DNA from: Streptomyces sp. NBC_00775 | GTDB lineage: Bacteria > Actinomycetota > Actinomycetes > Streptomycetales > Streptomycetaceae | Assembly (NCBI RefSeq): GCF_036347135.1 | Contig: NZ_CP108938.1 | Coordinates: 4,030,001-4,094,000 of the forward strand | Direction of reading: 5' to 3' | DNA length: 64,000 bases | Part shown: positions 42,679 through 51,323 of the stretch, in pieces | Layout of the letters: each line of letters opens with the position of its first letter | Numbering within the stretch: the first letter of the stretch is position 1 | Notes under the pieces: generated by a model | The model's input: only the letters and a program-made list of their open reading frames with translations | What the model was told of the DNA's origin: nothing | Database searches by the model: none | Program-made: the position numbers and the translations under genes

Positions 42679-44235
42679 TCATATCCAGCTCAGCCGCCAG
42701 AGGCGGAAGACACCGGTCCCGTCCGACAGGTACTGACCGCCCCCGACGTCCTCACTGCTGAGTACATACTCCTTGCGCTGCCACAGGGGAATCAGCGGAA
42801 CATCCTGAGCCACGACTTCCTGCAACTGCCGGAAGGAGTCGGTCGCGAGGCTGCGGTCCTCGTCCTGCTGAGTGTCCAGAATCAGCCGGTCGACGGCCTT
42901 GCTGCTGTAGCCGTTCTTCATGCTGTTGCCGGTGCCGACGAGCGGGGCGCTGAAGGTGTCCGGGTCGGGATAGTCGGCGACCCAGCCGACGGCCCACGCG
43001 TCCAGCCTGCCCTCGGCGTACTGCTTCTGGAAGGCGGTCCACTCGTAGCCCTTGGTCGCCACCTTGAACAGCCCGCTCGCCTCCAGCTGCCGCTTGAGCT
43101 CGGCGGCCTCCTGCGCCGCGGCGCCCCGTCCTTTCGCGTACCCGTAGGTGAACCGCACGGGAAGCGACACCCCGGCTTCGGTCAGCAGCGTCCGCGCCTT
43201 CTTGGCGTCCGGCTTGGGGTAGTCGTCGAAGAACGACGTCGCGTGCCCCGTGATGCCCGCCGGAATAAGCCCGTACAACGGATCGGTCGTCCCCTTGTAC
43301 GTCTGGCTGACCAGTTCCTCGCGGTTGATGAGCGCGGCGATGGCCTGCCGCACCCGCCGGTCGTGCAGCGGCGCGTTCGCCCGCACATTGAGGACGAGGT
43401 TGCGGGTCTCGGCGCTGTCGACCTCCGTGACCCGCTGTTTCGGGTCGCTCGGCGAGAGTCCGGCGAGCAGCGCGGGAGGCAGCTGACGGGCGGCGACATC
43501 GAACTTCTTCGCCTTCCAGCCGGCTTCCAGCGCCTGCGAGTCGGCGTAGTAGCGCAGCACGATGGGCCGGCCGGTCTCCTTGACGGCGCCCTCGTAGTGC
43601 GGGTTGGGCGCGAGGACGGCCCGCTTCTCCTTCGTATACGTCTTCAGTACGTACAGTCCGGTGCCGTCGGCGCCGGTGTCGGTGCGCAGGGCACGCTTGG
43701 GGTAGCGGGTGTGGTCGACGATCGAACCGGCGCCGGTGGCCACCTTGAACGGGAAGGTGGCGTCGGGCGAGGACAGATGGAAGGTGACCGTGAGGCCCTT
43801 CGCGTCGACCGAGCCGAGTGTGGCGAGGAGGGACGCCGGTCCCACCTCGTCGTTGATGCGCTTCACCCGCTCGAAGGAGAACTTCACGTCCTCGGCGGTC
43901 ATCTTGCGCCCACTCGGAAACGTGAGGTCGTCCCGTAACGTACAGCGATAGGTGCGCAGGCCAGTGCCCACGAAGCCGCAGCTCTTCGCCGCGTCCGGCA
44001 CGGGGGCGGCGCCGCCCGGCTCGAACGTCAGCAGCGACTGGAACACATTGCTGAACAGCGCCCATGATCCGGCGTCGTACGCGCCCGCCGGGTCGAGCGA
44101 CGTGACAGCGTCCGTCGTGCCGACCGTGATCGTCTTGCCGCTGTTCTCCTGCGTGGGCAGCAACTGCCAGCCGCCCACACCCACGCCCGCCAGCACAAGC
44201 AGCGTCGCGAGAATCCGTATGCGAACCGATCGCAT
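42679..44235 (-). CDS. Family 5 solute-binding protein (oligopeptide type), orphan
   Basis: Extracellular substrate-binding protein of peptide/nickel ABC importers, 518 aa. Start ATG 44235 has GGGAGGGG five bases upstream; the frame reaches 44262. N-terminal membrane segment (RILATLLVLAGVGVGGWQLL) is not followed by a lipobox Cys, so it is a signal anchor or Sec signal. SBP_bac_5 blocks: ITVGTTDAVTSLDPAGAYDA, FSFERVKRINDEVGPA, NPHYEGAVKETGRPIVLRYY, LNVRANAPLHDRRVRQAIAA, AWAVGWVADYPDPDTFSAP. No permease or ATPase genes are adjacent, so it is an orphan and may serve a transporter elsewhere. Confidence 0.85.
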   Translation of the reverse strand: MRSVRIRILATLLVLAGVGVGGWQLLPTQENSGKTITVGTTDAVTSLDPAGAYDAGSWALFSNVFQSLLTFEPGGAAPVPDAAKSCGFVGTGLRTYRCTLRDDLTFPSGRKMTAEDVKFSFERVKRINDEVGPASLLATLGSVDAKGLTVTFHLSSPDATFPFKVATGAGSIVDHTRYPKRALRTDTGADGTGLYVLKTYTKEKRAVLAPNPHYEGAVKETGRPIVLRYYADSQALEAGWKAKKFDVAARQLPPALLAGLSPSDPKQRVTEVDSAETRNLVLNVRANAPLHDRRVRQAIAALINREELVSQTYKGTTDPLYGLIPAGITGHATSFFDDYPKPDAKKARTLLTEAGVSLPVRFTYGYAKGRGAAAQEAAELKRQLEASGLFKVATKGYEWTAFQKQYAEGRLDAWAVGWVADYPDPDTFSAPLVGTGNSMKNGYSSKAVDRLILDTQQDEDRSLATDSFRQLQEVVAQDVPLIPLWQRKEYVLSSEDVGGGQYLSDGTGVFRLWRLSWI

Positions 44236-44462
44236 CGGTGCCCCTCCCCAGGCCCACCGCACGTCACTCCCCTAGTGACGCGGATCACCTAACCACAGGA
44301 GTTTCAGGTGGGGGAAGAGCTTCCGGAAGAGTGGTCCGAGGTGATCGAAACGATCATTTCAAGCCTGTTTCACAGCTCATTCTCAGGCTTCTCCGAAGGC
44401 GGTCTCCGCAACCCTCACCAGCCGTCGGCCCTCTGTCGCCGCCATCAGGCAGGATGGGCGCC

Positions 44463-44996
44463 ATGACCGAGATCCACACCCCCCGTCTCCTCCTCCGCCG
44501 CTGGTACGACGACGACCTCGCACCCATGGCGGACATCAACGCGGACCCCCAGGTCATGCGCTGGATCGACGACGGCTCGCTCCGCGACCTGGACCAGACG
44601 GCGGAGGACATCGAGCGCTGGGAAGAGGAATGGGACGAGGAGGGCTTCGGCCTCTTCGCCGTGGAACTGCTGGCCTCCGGCGAGCTGGCCGGCGTGGTGG
44701 GCCTGTCCGTGCCCGAGTTCCTGCCGGAGGTACTGCCCGCCGTGGCGATCAGCTGGCGGCTCGGCTCACCGTTCTGGGGCCAGGGCTACGCGTCCGAAGC
44801 CGCCCAGGCCACGCTGGAGTTCGCGCTCCAGGACCGTGGCCTCGACCGCGTCATCAGCATCAGCCGGATGGGCGACGACGCCACCGAGAACATCATCCGC
44901 AAGCTCGGCATGAAGCCGGAACGCGAGACGGCACACCCGGTGTACGGCTTTCCGCTGCACGTCCACGCCATCGACCTCACCGAGTACGAGGCGTGA
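44463..44996 (+). CDS. GNAT-family N-acetyltransferase (RimJ type)
   Basis: Acetyl-CoA-dependent N-acetyltransferase, 177 aa, most like RimJ/RimL-type enzymes. Blocks: TEIHTPRLLLRRWYDDDLAP (strand 1), GLFAVELLASGELAGVVGLS, ISWRLGSPFWGQGYASEAAQ with the acetyl-CoA loop (Q/RxxGxG/A form GQGYASEA), VISISRMGDDATENIIRKLG and ENxxS/xxxxKLGxxxE. ATG 44463 is used; ATG 44454 is in frame. Substrate unknown. It diverges from the orphan binding protein with 227 bases between the two starts. Confidence 0.88.
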   Translation: MTEIHTPRLLLRRWYDDDLAPMADINADPQVMRWIDDGSLRDLDQTAEDIERWEEEWDEEGFGLFAVELLASGELAGVVGLSVPEFLPEVLPAVAISWRLGSPFWGQGYASEAAQATLEFALQDRGLDRVISISRMGDDATENIIRKLGMKPERETAHPVYGFPLHVHAIDLTEYEA

Positions 44997-45017
44997 ACCT
45001 GGCCCAGTCCCCCACAC

Positions 45018-46448
45018 TCAGGCTTCCCTGGAGGCCAGCTCCACGACGGTGATGTCCGAGGGGGCACCCACCCGCGTCGGCGGCCCCCAGGCCCCCGCAC
45101 CCCGGGAGACGTACAACTGGGTGTCCCCGTACCGCTCCAGCCCCGCGAGCGTTGGATTGGCGGCCGCGGCGATGAAATTCCCCGGCCACAATTGCCCACC
45201 GTGGGTGTGCCCCGACAGCTGAAGATCGACCCCGTACCGCACGGCCTCATGAATCTGCACAGGCTGATGCGCGAGAAGCACGCACGCGCGTGAGGCATCC
45301 CGATCCCCCAGGGCTTTCCCGAAGTCGGGCCCCTGCCCCTCGCTCTCTCCTTGTACGTCATTCACGCCGGCGAGATCGAATCCGGCCACCTCGGTACGCG
45401 CGTTCTCCAGAGGCTGGATCCCCAGCTCCCGCACTTCCCGGACCCATTGCGCGGCCCCGGAGAAATACTCGTGATTACCGGTCACGAAGAACGCCCCGTG
45501 CCGCGCCCGAAGCTGAGCAAGAGGCGCGGCCGCCGGTCCCAGATCCTTCACGCTGCCGTCGACCAGATCCCCGACCACGGCAATGAGATCGGGCTGCGTC
45601 GAGTTAATGGTGTCAACGACCTTCTGTGCGAAGCCACGCCCGAGCACCGGCCCCAGATGAATGTCACTGACAACAGCGATCCGGAACCCATGCGCAGAGC
45701 GCGGCAACTTGGCCAGCGGCACAGTGACCCGCTTCACCCGAGGCCCCCGCAGAACCCCGTACGTCCCGTACCCCACAGTCCCCACGGCGGCAGCCGCAGC
45801 GGCCCCACCCACGACCCGGGAGACGAAGAGCCGCCGGGACGCTCCCTCCGCCGACAGGGGACGCCGGGAGGCTGTCTCCGTCGAGGGGAGAGGCAGGGAG
45901 GCTGTATCCGCCGATGGGGCAGGCCGAAAGGCACCCTCCGCCGATGGGGGACGGCCCGCACCCGCCAATCCGACCGGAGGGGCCGTGCCGGGGTGTCCGC
46001 CCGCAGCGGATGGCGCGTCAACGCCGGCTCCTTGAAGGCCGACCGATTCCGCGCCAGACCGAGGACGGATACCCCGGCGCGGACCCGCCCCCACCACAAC
46101 GGCGGGCGCGGAACCCCCACCCCCCGCACGCCGCTCGACAACCCACCGCACGACCGGCCGTACGAGCTCCCCCACCACCAGCGCCAGCACCAGATAGATC
46201 GCCAGCGCCATCCACAGAAACCCGGGCCAGGCCAGCACCCGCTGAACCCAGAAAGGCGCCCCACCGCGCTCACTCGCGACAGCGCCGAACATCAACAGCG
46301 GCCCGGCGGCAAAAACCACCGCGCCCACCCGCCGGACCACCCCCGGCCCGGCCGTCGTGTCCCGCACCAGCCGCCGCCAGGCATACCAGTGCAGCCCCCC
46401 GAGCACGGCCAGCGCGGCCACGCCCGCCAGCACGAAAACGATGACCAT
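45018..46448 (-). CDS. Membrane-anchored metallophosphoesterase (YkuE-like)
   Basis: Calcineurin-fold phosphoesterase, 476 aa. Three to four N-terminal helices (about 5-25, 37-60, 72-98), then a low-complexity Ser/Ala/Pro linker with repeats (PPSAEGAFRPAPSADTAS), a Tat-like RRLF segment, and the catalytic domain about 255-476. Metal ligands are complete: VVSDIHLGP, VGDLVDG, VTGNHEYFS, LLAHQP and SGHTHGGQ. Bacillus YkuE and relatives act on UDP-diacylglucosamine-type or other phosphate diesters; the substrate here is not fixed. ATG 46448 is used; the frame reaches 46532 without support. It lies 16 bases after the SCO4848-like gene. Confidence 0.85.
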   Translation of the reverse strand: MVIVFVLAGVAALAVLGGLHWYAWRRLVRDTTAGPGVVRRVGAVVFAAGPLLMFGAVASERGGAPFWVQRVLAWPGFLWMALAIYLVLALVVGELVRPVVRWVVERRAGGGGSAPAVVVGAGPRRGIRPRSGAESVGLQGAGVDAPSAAGGHPGTAPPVGLAGAGRPPSAEGAFRPAPSADTASLPLPSTETASRRPLSAEGASRRLFVSRVVGGAAAAAAVGTVGYGTYGVLRGPRVKRVTVPLAKLPRSAHGFRIAVVSDIHLGPVLGRGFAQKVVDTINSTQPDLIAVVGDLVDGSVKDLGPAAAPLAQLRARHGAFFVTGNHEYFSGAAQWVREVRELGIQPLENARTEVAGFDLAGVNDVQGESEGQGPDFGKALGDRDASRACVLLAHQPVQIHEAVRYGVDLQLSGHTHGGQLWPGNFIAAAANPTLAGLERYGDTQLYVSRGAGAWGPPTRVGAPSDITVVELASREA

Positions 46449-46464
46449 GGCGCCGTATCCCCCG

Positions 46465-46707
46465 CTATGACGTCTGGCGCAAAGCGCGCACCCCGCGCAA
46501 CCCGATCCACCCGACGACCGTCCCCAACACAAAGGAGACGACGGCGAGCGTCAGATGCACCCAGAGGTACGCCGTCGGATTACCCGCGTCGTCGAACGCG
46601 AGCCCGCTGCCGTCCTTGAACAAATTCTTGATGAAAGTGACCCAAATGACCCAGCTCCACACCCCGAAGGCGAGCAGGAACCAGGACACGGGGCGGCTGA
46701 GCTTCAT
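46465..46707 (-). CDS. SCO4848-family small membrane protein
   Basis: Membrane protein of 80 aa, two helices (VSWFLLAFGVWSWVIWVTFI and LTLAVVSFVLGTVVGWIGLR) with a polar hairpin GSGLAFDDAGNPTAYLWVHL. From memory the SCO4848 family is named for S. coelicolor. ATG 46707 lacks a clear ribosome site, so translation may be leaderless or weak. It precedes the metallophosphoesterase by 16 bases, and its start is about 110 bases from the divergent carboxypeptidase gene. Confidence 0.75.
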   Translation of the reverse strand: MKLSRPVSWFLLAFGVWSWVIWVTFIKNLFKDGSGLAFDDAGNPTAYLWVHLTLAVVSFVLGTVVGWIGLRGVRALRQTS

Positions 46708-46819
46708 GGGTTCAGTATCGCGCCCGCCGGCCGGGACCCGGCGCCGGGGTGTGGAGGGCGAGGGGACTCCCCGAAAGGCTGATGGGACTTCCCGACCCGA
46801 TCCCTGTACTTTCTCGACC

Positions 46820-48106
46820 GTGCCCGCCACCAAAAAGACCGTCAAGCGATCCTTGTTGGTCACTTCCGCCACCCTGTTGGCTCTTTCGCTCACCGCGCCC
46901 GTACCCGCGTTCGCGGACGCGAGCCCCACAGCGACAGCGACCCCGACCACGACCCCGTCGGCCACACCCCCGGTGAACATGTCGACCGTCGGCGGCGAAC
47001 GGCTGGGCGAGGCCGGAACCCAGGTGAACCTCGGCGCCGGCGCCCCCGTACTGCCCAAGGACCTCACCGCACGCTCCTGGATCGTCTCGGACGCGGAGTC
47101 CGGCGACATCCTGGCCGCCCACAACGCGCACTGGCGGCTGCCCCCGGCGAGCACCCTGAAGATGCTGTTCGCCGACACCCTGCTGCCGAAGTTCCCGAAG
47201 AGCGCCGAGCACAAGGTGGCCTCCTCCGACCTGGCGGGCATCGGCGCGGGCTCCAGCATGGTGGGGATAAAGGAGGACGAGACCTACACGGTCCACGACC
47301 TGTGGCTCGGCGTCTTCCTGCGCTCCGGCAACGACGCCGTGCACGTGCTGTCGGCGATGAACAAGGGCGTCGACCAGACGGTCAAGGACATGCAGGCGCA
47401 CGCCGAGGAGCTCCAGGCCCTCGACACGCACGTGGTCAGCCCCGACGGCTACGACGCGAAGGGCCAGGTGTCGTCGGCGTACGACCTGACGCTGTTCGCC
47501 CGCTCCGGGCTGCAGAAGAAGGACTTCCGGGAGTACTGCTCGACGGTGCGGGCGAAGTTCCCGGGCGAGACCACGAAGAACAAGAAGGGCAAGAAGACCC
47601 GGGAGTCCTTCGAGATCCAGAACACCAACCGCCTGCTGACGGGCGACAGCGACGTCTCCACCTACCAGGGCATCGCGGGCGTCAAGAACGGCAACACCAC
47701 CAACGCGGGCGCCACCTTCACCGGCGTCGCCGAACGCGACGGCAAAGTGCTGCTCGTCACGGTCATGAACCCGGAGAAGAACGAGCACAACGAGGTCTAC
47801 AAGGAGACCGCGCGGCTCTTCGACTGGGGCTTCAAGGCCTCGGGCAAGGTCGAGCCGGTGGGTGAGCTGGTGCCGCCGAAGGGCGTGGAGACGAGCGCGC
47901 AGCCGGGCGCGAAGCCATCGGGAGGTTCGGGCAAGGACAACGCGTCCACGAAGCCGGTGGCCGCCGCCTCCGAAGCGCAGGACGGTTCGAGCGGCATCGG
48001 CATCGCGCTGGCCATCACCGGCGGCCTCCTCGTGCTGCTGGCGGCCGGCGCCTTCCTGATCAACCGCCGGTGGCCGCTGCCGGATCTGATGCGCCGCCGC
48101 CGCTGA
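46820..48106 (+). CDS. D-alanyl-D-alanine carboxypeptidase (PBP, S11)
   Basis: Penicillin-binding carboxypeptidase that trims the pentapeptide terminal D-Ala, 428 aa. GTG 46820 gives a Sec signal (LLVTSATLLALSLTAPVPAF); the open frame extends back to 46616 without a signal. Active-site triad: PPASTLKMLFA (Ser111, Lys114), FLRSGNDAV (Ser169, Asn171) and GVKNGNTTNAG (Lys289), where the third motif reads KNG instead of the usual KTG. After the catalytic domain comes a Ser/Gly/Lys linker and a membrane anchor (IGIALAITGGLLVLLAAGAF) ending RRR. The last 47 bases overlap the convergent BrkB gene. Confidence 0.9.
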   Translation: MPATKKTVKRSLLVTSATLLALSLTAPVPAFADASPTATATPTTTPSATPPVNMSTVGGERLGEAGTQVNLGAGAPVLPKDLTARSWIVSDAESGDILAAHNAHWRLPPASTLKMLFADTLLPKFPKSAEHKVASSDLAGIGAGSSMVGIKEDETYTVHDLWLGVFLRSGNDAVHVLSAMNKGVDQTVKDMQAHAEELQALDTHVVSPDGYDAKGQVSSAYDLTLFARSGLQKKDFREYCSTVRAKFPGETTKNKKGKKTRESFEIQNTNRLLTGDSDVSTYQGIAGVKNGNTTNAGATFTGVAERDGKVLLVTVMNPEKNEHNEVYKETARLFDWGFKASGKVEPVGELVPPKGVETSAQPGAKPSGGSGKDNASTKPVAAASEAQDGSSGIGIALAITGGLLVLLAAGAFLINRRWPLPDLMRRRR

Positions 48107-49097
48107 CAGCCGAGCCCTTCGACTCCTCCGGCACCTCCGGCTCCTCCAAGTCCTTCGAGTCCTTCGAGTCCTCCGGATCTCCCGGTGCCGGATCTCCCGG
48201 TGCCTTCGAGTCCTCCGGATCCCCCGGCGCCTCCGGGGGATCCGCGGATTCATCGCTCCCCGCCGCCGTCCAGGCGGCGCAGAACAACAGCAGCTTCGCG
48301 GTGAAGTTGATCCACAGCAGCAGCGCGATCGGCACCCCGAAGGCGCCGTACATGCTCTTCGACGCGACGCCCCTCATATAGCCGCTGAGCAGCAGCTTGA
48401 GCAGCTCGAACCCGGCGGCGCCGATCAGCGCGGCGACGATCAGCCGACGCCGCGCCGGCTGGACGCCGGGCAGCAGGGTGAGGAGATACAGCAGGAGCAG
48501 GAAGTCGCCGAGTACGGCGACGGTGAACGCGGCGGCCTGGAGCAGCACGCTCCCCCAGCCGTTCTCGTCGATGCCCAACTGCCGAGCCGACCAGCCGACC
48601 GTCGTGGACGCGAGGGTGGAGACCGCGATGGTGAGGAGCATGGCGGCGCCGAGTCCGACGAGTACGCCGCCGTCCTTGACCTTGCGCAGGAGGGCGTTCT
48701 CCTCGCTGTCGGGCAGCTCCCAGACCGCGCGCAGACACTCCCGCATCGAGCCGACCCAGCCGATGCCGGTGACCAGCAGGACGGCGCCCGCGATGACACC
48801 GATCGTGCCGGCGTTCTGGACGAGGCCGTTGATGTCCAGCTGGTCGGAGATGCCCGGCACCTGCTCGGCGAGCTTGTCCTGGAGGTCCTGCTGCTGGCTG
48901 CTGCTCAGCGTGGCGGCCGCGATCGCCGCGGCGACGGTCAGGAGCGGGAAGAGCGCCACGAAGCTGATGAAGGTCATCGCCGCCGCGAGCCGGGTCCACT
49001 TCACCCGGTCCAGTCGCTCGTACGACTGCCACGCGTGCGTGGCCATCAGACGGGTGACCAGGGGGCCCACGACGGGAAGCTTTTTCAGCCAGTCCAT
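48060..49097 (-). CDS. YihY/BrkB-family integral membrane protein
   Basis: Membrane protein of the YihY/virulence-factor BrkB family, 345 aa, six helices in the body. Blocks: RLAAAMTFISFVALFPLLTV, VLLVTGIGWVGSMRECLRAV, YLLTLLPGVQPARRRLIVAA, YGAFGVPIALLLWINFTAKL. After the last helix is an acidic Pro/Ser/Asp/Lys tail with repeats (GDPEDSK) that overlaps the carboxypeptidase gene tail. ATG 49097 has no strong ribosome site and overlaps the upstream GtrA gene by 13 bases, so it is coupled. BrkB proteins are often mis-annotated as RNase BN; no nuclease motif is present. Confidence 0.88.
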   Translation of the reverse strand: MDWLKKLPVVGPLVTRLMATHAWQSYERLDRVKWTRLAAAMTFISFVALFPLLTVAAAIAAATLSSSQQQDLQDKLAEQVPGISDQLDINGLVQNAGTIGVIAGAVLLVTGIGWVGSMRECLRAVWELPDSEENALLRKVKDGGVLVGLGAAMLLTIAVSTLASTTVGWSARQLGIDENGWGSVLLQAAAFTVAVLGDFLLLLYLLTLLPGVQPARRRLIVAALIGAAGFELLKLLLSGYMRGVASKSMYGAFGVPIALLLWINFTAKLLLFCAAWTAAGSDESADPPEAPGDPEDSKAPGDPAPGDPEDSKDSKDLEEPEVPEESKGSAVSGGGASDPAAATGG

Positions 49098-49669
49098 AAC
49101 CCGACTCTGCCCTCGCCCGGACCACCTCGAACGCCTCTGACTCCTCGGAAGACCAATGTCCGGGTACCCCAAAAACGCAGGACAGTGGCGAGCGCCATTC
49201 CGATTCCGGCGCCCGAGACCGTGTCCGCGCGCTGCGAGGTGAACCCGAGGCCGTAGTGGCTGAGGGCGATGCACAGCAGCTGGACGAGGGCGCCCGCGAT
49301 GTTCACCGCGAAGAAGATCACGTACTGGCGCGGGCCCCGTGTGGTCGTGTGCCGGTAGGTGCCGAGCGCGTTGCCCGCGTATGCCACCGAACACCCCGCC
49401 ACGAAGCTCAGCGCCTTCGCGGTGAGCGGGTCGAGGCCCACTGGGCCGCGCAGCCACACGAAGAGGCCGAGGTCGGCGGCGTAGGCGAGGATTCCGGCGG
49501 TGGCGAAGCCGAGGAGTTCCTGGGCGAGCGGACTCCGGGCGAGCCGGCTGCGGGCGAACGCGCTCCGGGCGCACGGGCCGCGACCGAGCGGGCCGCGCGA
49601 AACCGGTTGCCGGGCAACCGGTTCCTGGGCAGCCGCCCCTGGGGCAACCGGTTTCGGGGCGACGCTCAC
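49085..49669 (-). CDS. GtrA-family membrane protein (Rv3789-like)
   Basis: Four-helix membrane protein, 194 aa, of the GtrA/DPMS family. Body: GFATAGILAYAADLGLFVWL, LTAKALSFVAGCSVAYAGNA, YVIFFAVNIAGALVQLLCIA, GAGIGMALATVLRFWGTRTL; a long basic Ala/Pro/Arg N-terminal extension (RGPLGRGPCARSAFARSRLA) precedes it. In mycobacteria the equivalent (Rv3789) sits beside DPA synthesis genes and is thought to act in arabinosyl-lipid transport or assembly. GTG 49669 overlaps the UbiA-like stop (GTGA), and its stop overlaps the BrkB start by 13 bases. Confidence 0.85.
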   Translation of the reverse strand: MSVAPKPVAPGAAAQEPVARQPVSRGPLGRGPCARSAFARSRLARSPLAQELLGFATAGILAYAADLGLFVWLRGPVGLDPLTAKALSFVAGCSVAYAGNALGTYRHTTTRGPRQYVIFFAVNIAGALVQLLCIALSHYGLGFTSQRADTVSGAGIGMALATVLRFWGTRTLVFRGVRGVRGGPGEGRVGLWTG

Positions 49670-50610
49670 CAGTTCGCCACCGCGAGCCCGTACATCGCCA
49701 GCCACACCAGCCCGATGAGCGCGAGCGCGCGGTCGCGCAGGACCACGTCCTCGGGCTCGCCCGCGGTGCCCCGGTCGGCGAAGACGGCGTAGCGCAGGAT
49801 GGCCAGGATGAAGGCGACCATCGACAACTGCCGCCAGGGCAGCACGCCGGTGCTGGGCACGCCGCCCTCCTCCAGGGCCCACAGGCAGTAGCCGAGGACG
49901 GAGACCCCGGCGGCCAGCTGCCAGACGAAGCGCAGATAGCCGGTGGTGTATTCGGTGAGCAACGCGCGCGTGGCGCCCGCTTTCCCGGCCATCTGCACGG
50001 CCTCGGAGTAACGCTTCGCCGAGACCATGAACAGCGCCCCGAAGCCGGTGGTGATCAGGAACCAGCGCGAGAGCGGGATGCCGAGGGCGAGACCGCCGAT
50101 CATCGCGCGCATCAGGAACCCGGTCGTGACGACGACGAGGTCGACGACCAGGACGTGCTTCAGGCTGATGCAGTACGCCAGTTGCATGCCGATGTACGCG
50201 GTGAGCAGCGCGGCGACGGCCGGCGAGCAGAACCAGGCGGCGGCGGTGGGCGCGAGGAGCGCGAGGGCGCCCCCGACGGCGTACGCGACCGGGACGGGCA
50301 CCTGGCCGGCGGCGACCGGGCGGTGGCGCTTGACCGGATGGGCGCGGTCGGCGGCGGCGTCCCGGGCGTCGTTGATCAGGTACACGGCGGAGGCGCAGGC
50401 CGTGAACAGCGCGAAAACGAGTGCCAGTTGGGTGAGCGCGTTCCGGGCGAAGAGCTGGCCCGCGGCGGCGGGAGCGGCCACGACCAGCACGTTCTTCACC
50501 CACTGGCGAGGGCGCGCGGTCCTGACCAGGCCACGGACCAGGCCGGTGAGGCTCACCGCGGGCGCGGGAGCGGCCGGTGTGCGCTCCAGGAGTGCCGTGC
50601 GCTCAGTCAT
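49666..50610 (-). CDS. Decaprenyl-phosphate phosphoribosyltransferase (Rv3806c-like, UbiA fold)
   Basis: Membrane prenyltransferase-fold enzyme, 314 aa, predicted to move phosphoribose from PRPP to polyprenyl phosphate, first step of DPA synthesis. Signature sequences: RPRQWVKNVLVVAAPAAAGQ, and the first Asp motif NDARDAAADRAHPVKRHRP, typical of Rv3806c rather than UbiA/MenA. Nine helices. Later SLKHVLVVDLVVVTTGFLMR and SAKRYSEAVQ carry the second motif. Start ATG 50610 overlaps the PAP2 gene by 8 bases; stop overlaps the GtrA start. With DprE1/DprE2 divergent next door, the pathway assignment is firm. Confidence 0.9.
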   Translation of the reverse strand: MTERTALLERTPAAPAPAVSLTGLVRGLVRTARPRQWVKNVLVVAAPAAAGQLFARNALTQLALVFALFTACASAVYLINDARDAAADRAHPVKRHRPVAAGQVPVPVAYAVGGALALLAPTAAAWFCSPAVAALLTAYIGMQLAYCISLKHVLVVDLVVVTTGFLMRAMIGGLALGIPLSRWFLITTGFGALFMVSAKRYSEAVQMAGKAGATRALLTEYTTGYLRFVWQLAAGVSVLGYCLWALEEGGVPSTGVLPWRQLSMVAFILAILRYAVFADRGTAGEPEDVVLRDRALALIGLVWLAMYGLAVANW

Positions 50611-51181
50611 GGCCGACCCCGATCCAGCGGGCGCCCAGGCGGGCCGTGAGGGCGCCCAGGGCGGCGCCCGCGGCGACGTCCGAGGGGTAGTGGACGCCGA
50701 CGACCATCCGCGAGACGCACATCGCTGCGGCGAGCGGGGGGACGACGTGCACGCCGAGCGCGCCGTACGCGACCGCGGCGGCCGCCGCCGAGGTGGCGTG
50801 CGAGCTCGGGAAGGAGTGCCGTCCGGCCGTGCGCACCAGCGGCACCACGTGCGCGGGGCGCGGACGGCGCACGATCCGTTTCACCGCCATGCTCGCGAGA
50901 TGCGCGGTGGTGGTGAGCGCCGTCGCGCGCAACCACGCGCCGCGCCGGTCACGGTCGACGGCCGCCCCGGCGAGCCCCGCCGCGACCCACAGTGCGCCGT
51001 GCTCCCCGCTCCAGGACAGGGCGCGTGCGACAGCCGCGACGCGCGGATCCATGCCCCACTCGTGGAGGGCCGACAGCAGTCGGCGATCCATGTCCTCAAG
51101 TTGGCGGTCCATGCCATCAAGTCGGTGACCGACGTCGTCAAGCCGTCGGTCCATGCCGTCATGGTCGTCAATGTCGTCCAT
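50603..51181 (-). CDS. PAP2-family phosphatase, probable DPA-pathway 5-phosphatase (Rv3807c-like)
   Basis: Membrane acid-phosphatase-fold protein, 192 aa. N-terminal stretch DRRLDDVGHRLDGMDRQLED forms a short coiled coil. Catalytic motifs: KRIVRRPRP (KxxxxxxRP), SFPSSHATS (PSGH variant PSSH) and SRMVVGVHYPSDV (SRxxxxxHxxxD). In the DPA pathway the Rv3807c-type enzyme removes the 5-phosphate from polyprenyl-phosphoribose; the position directly before the phosphoribosyltransferase supports this role. First gene of a four-gene operon (PAP2-UbiA-GtrA-BrkB). It diverges from DprE1 by 142 bases. Confidence 0.85.
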   Translation of the reverse strand: MDDIDDHDGMDRRLDDVGHRLDGMDRQLEDMDRRLLSALHEWGMDPRVAAVARALSWSGEHGALWVAAGLAGAAVDRDRRGAWLRATALTTTAHLASMAVKRIVRRPRPAHVVPLVRTAGRHSFPSSHATSAAAAAVAYGALGVHVVPPLAAAMCVSRMVVGVHYPSDVAAGAALGALTARLGARWIGVGHD

Positions 51182-51323
51182 GTGATCTCACTCTTCTAGG
51201 GAGTGGTCGCAGAATTACGGCAATCTATGACGACATCCCATTAATCACCCATTTCGGTGAGGACCCGTGAGGGCCGGTTAGATTGCGACGTTATGCACCC
51301 TTACCGGCGCTACGGTCACGGTC

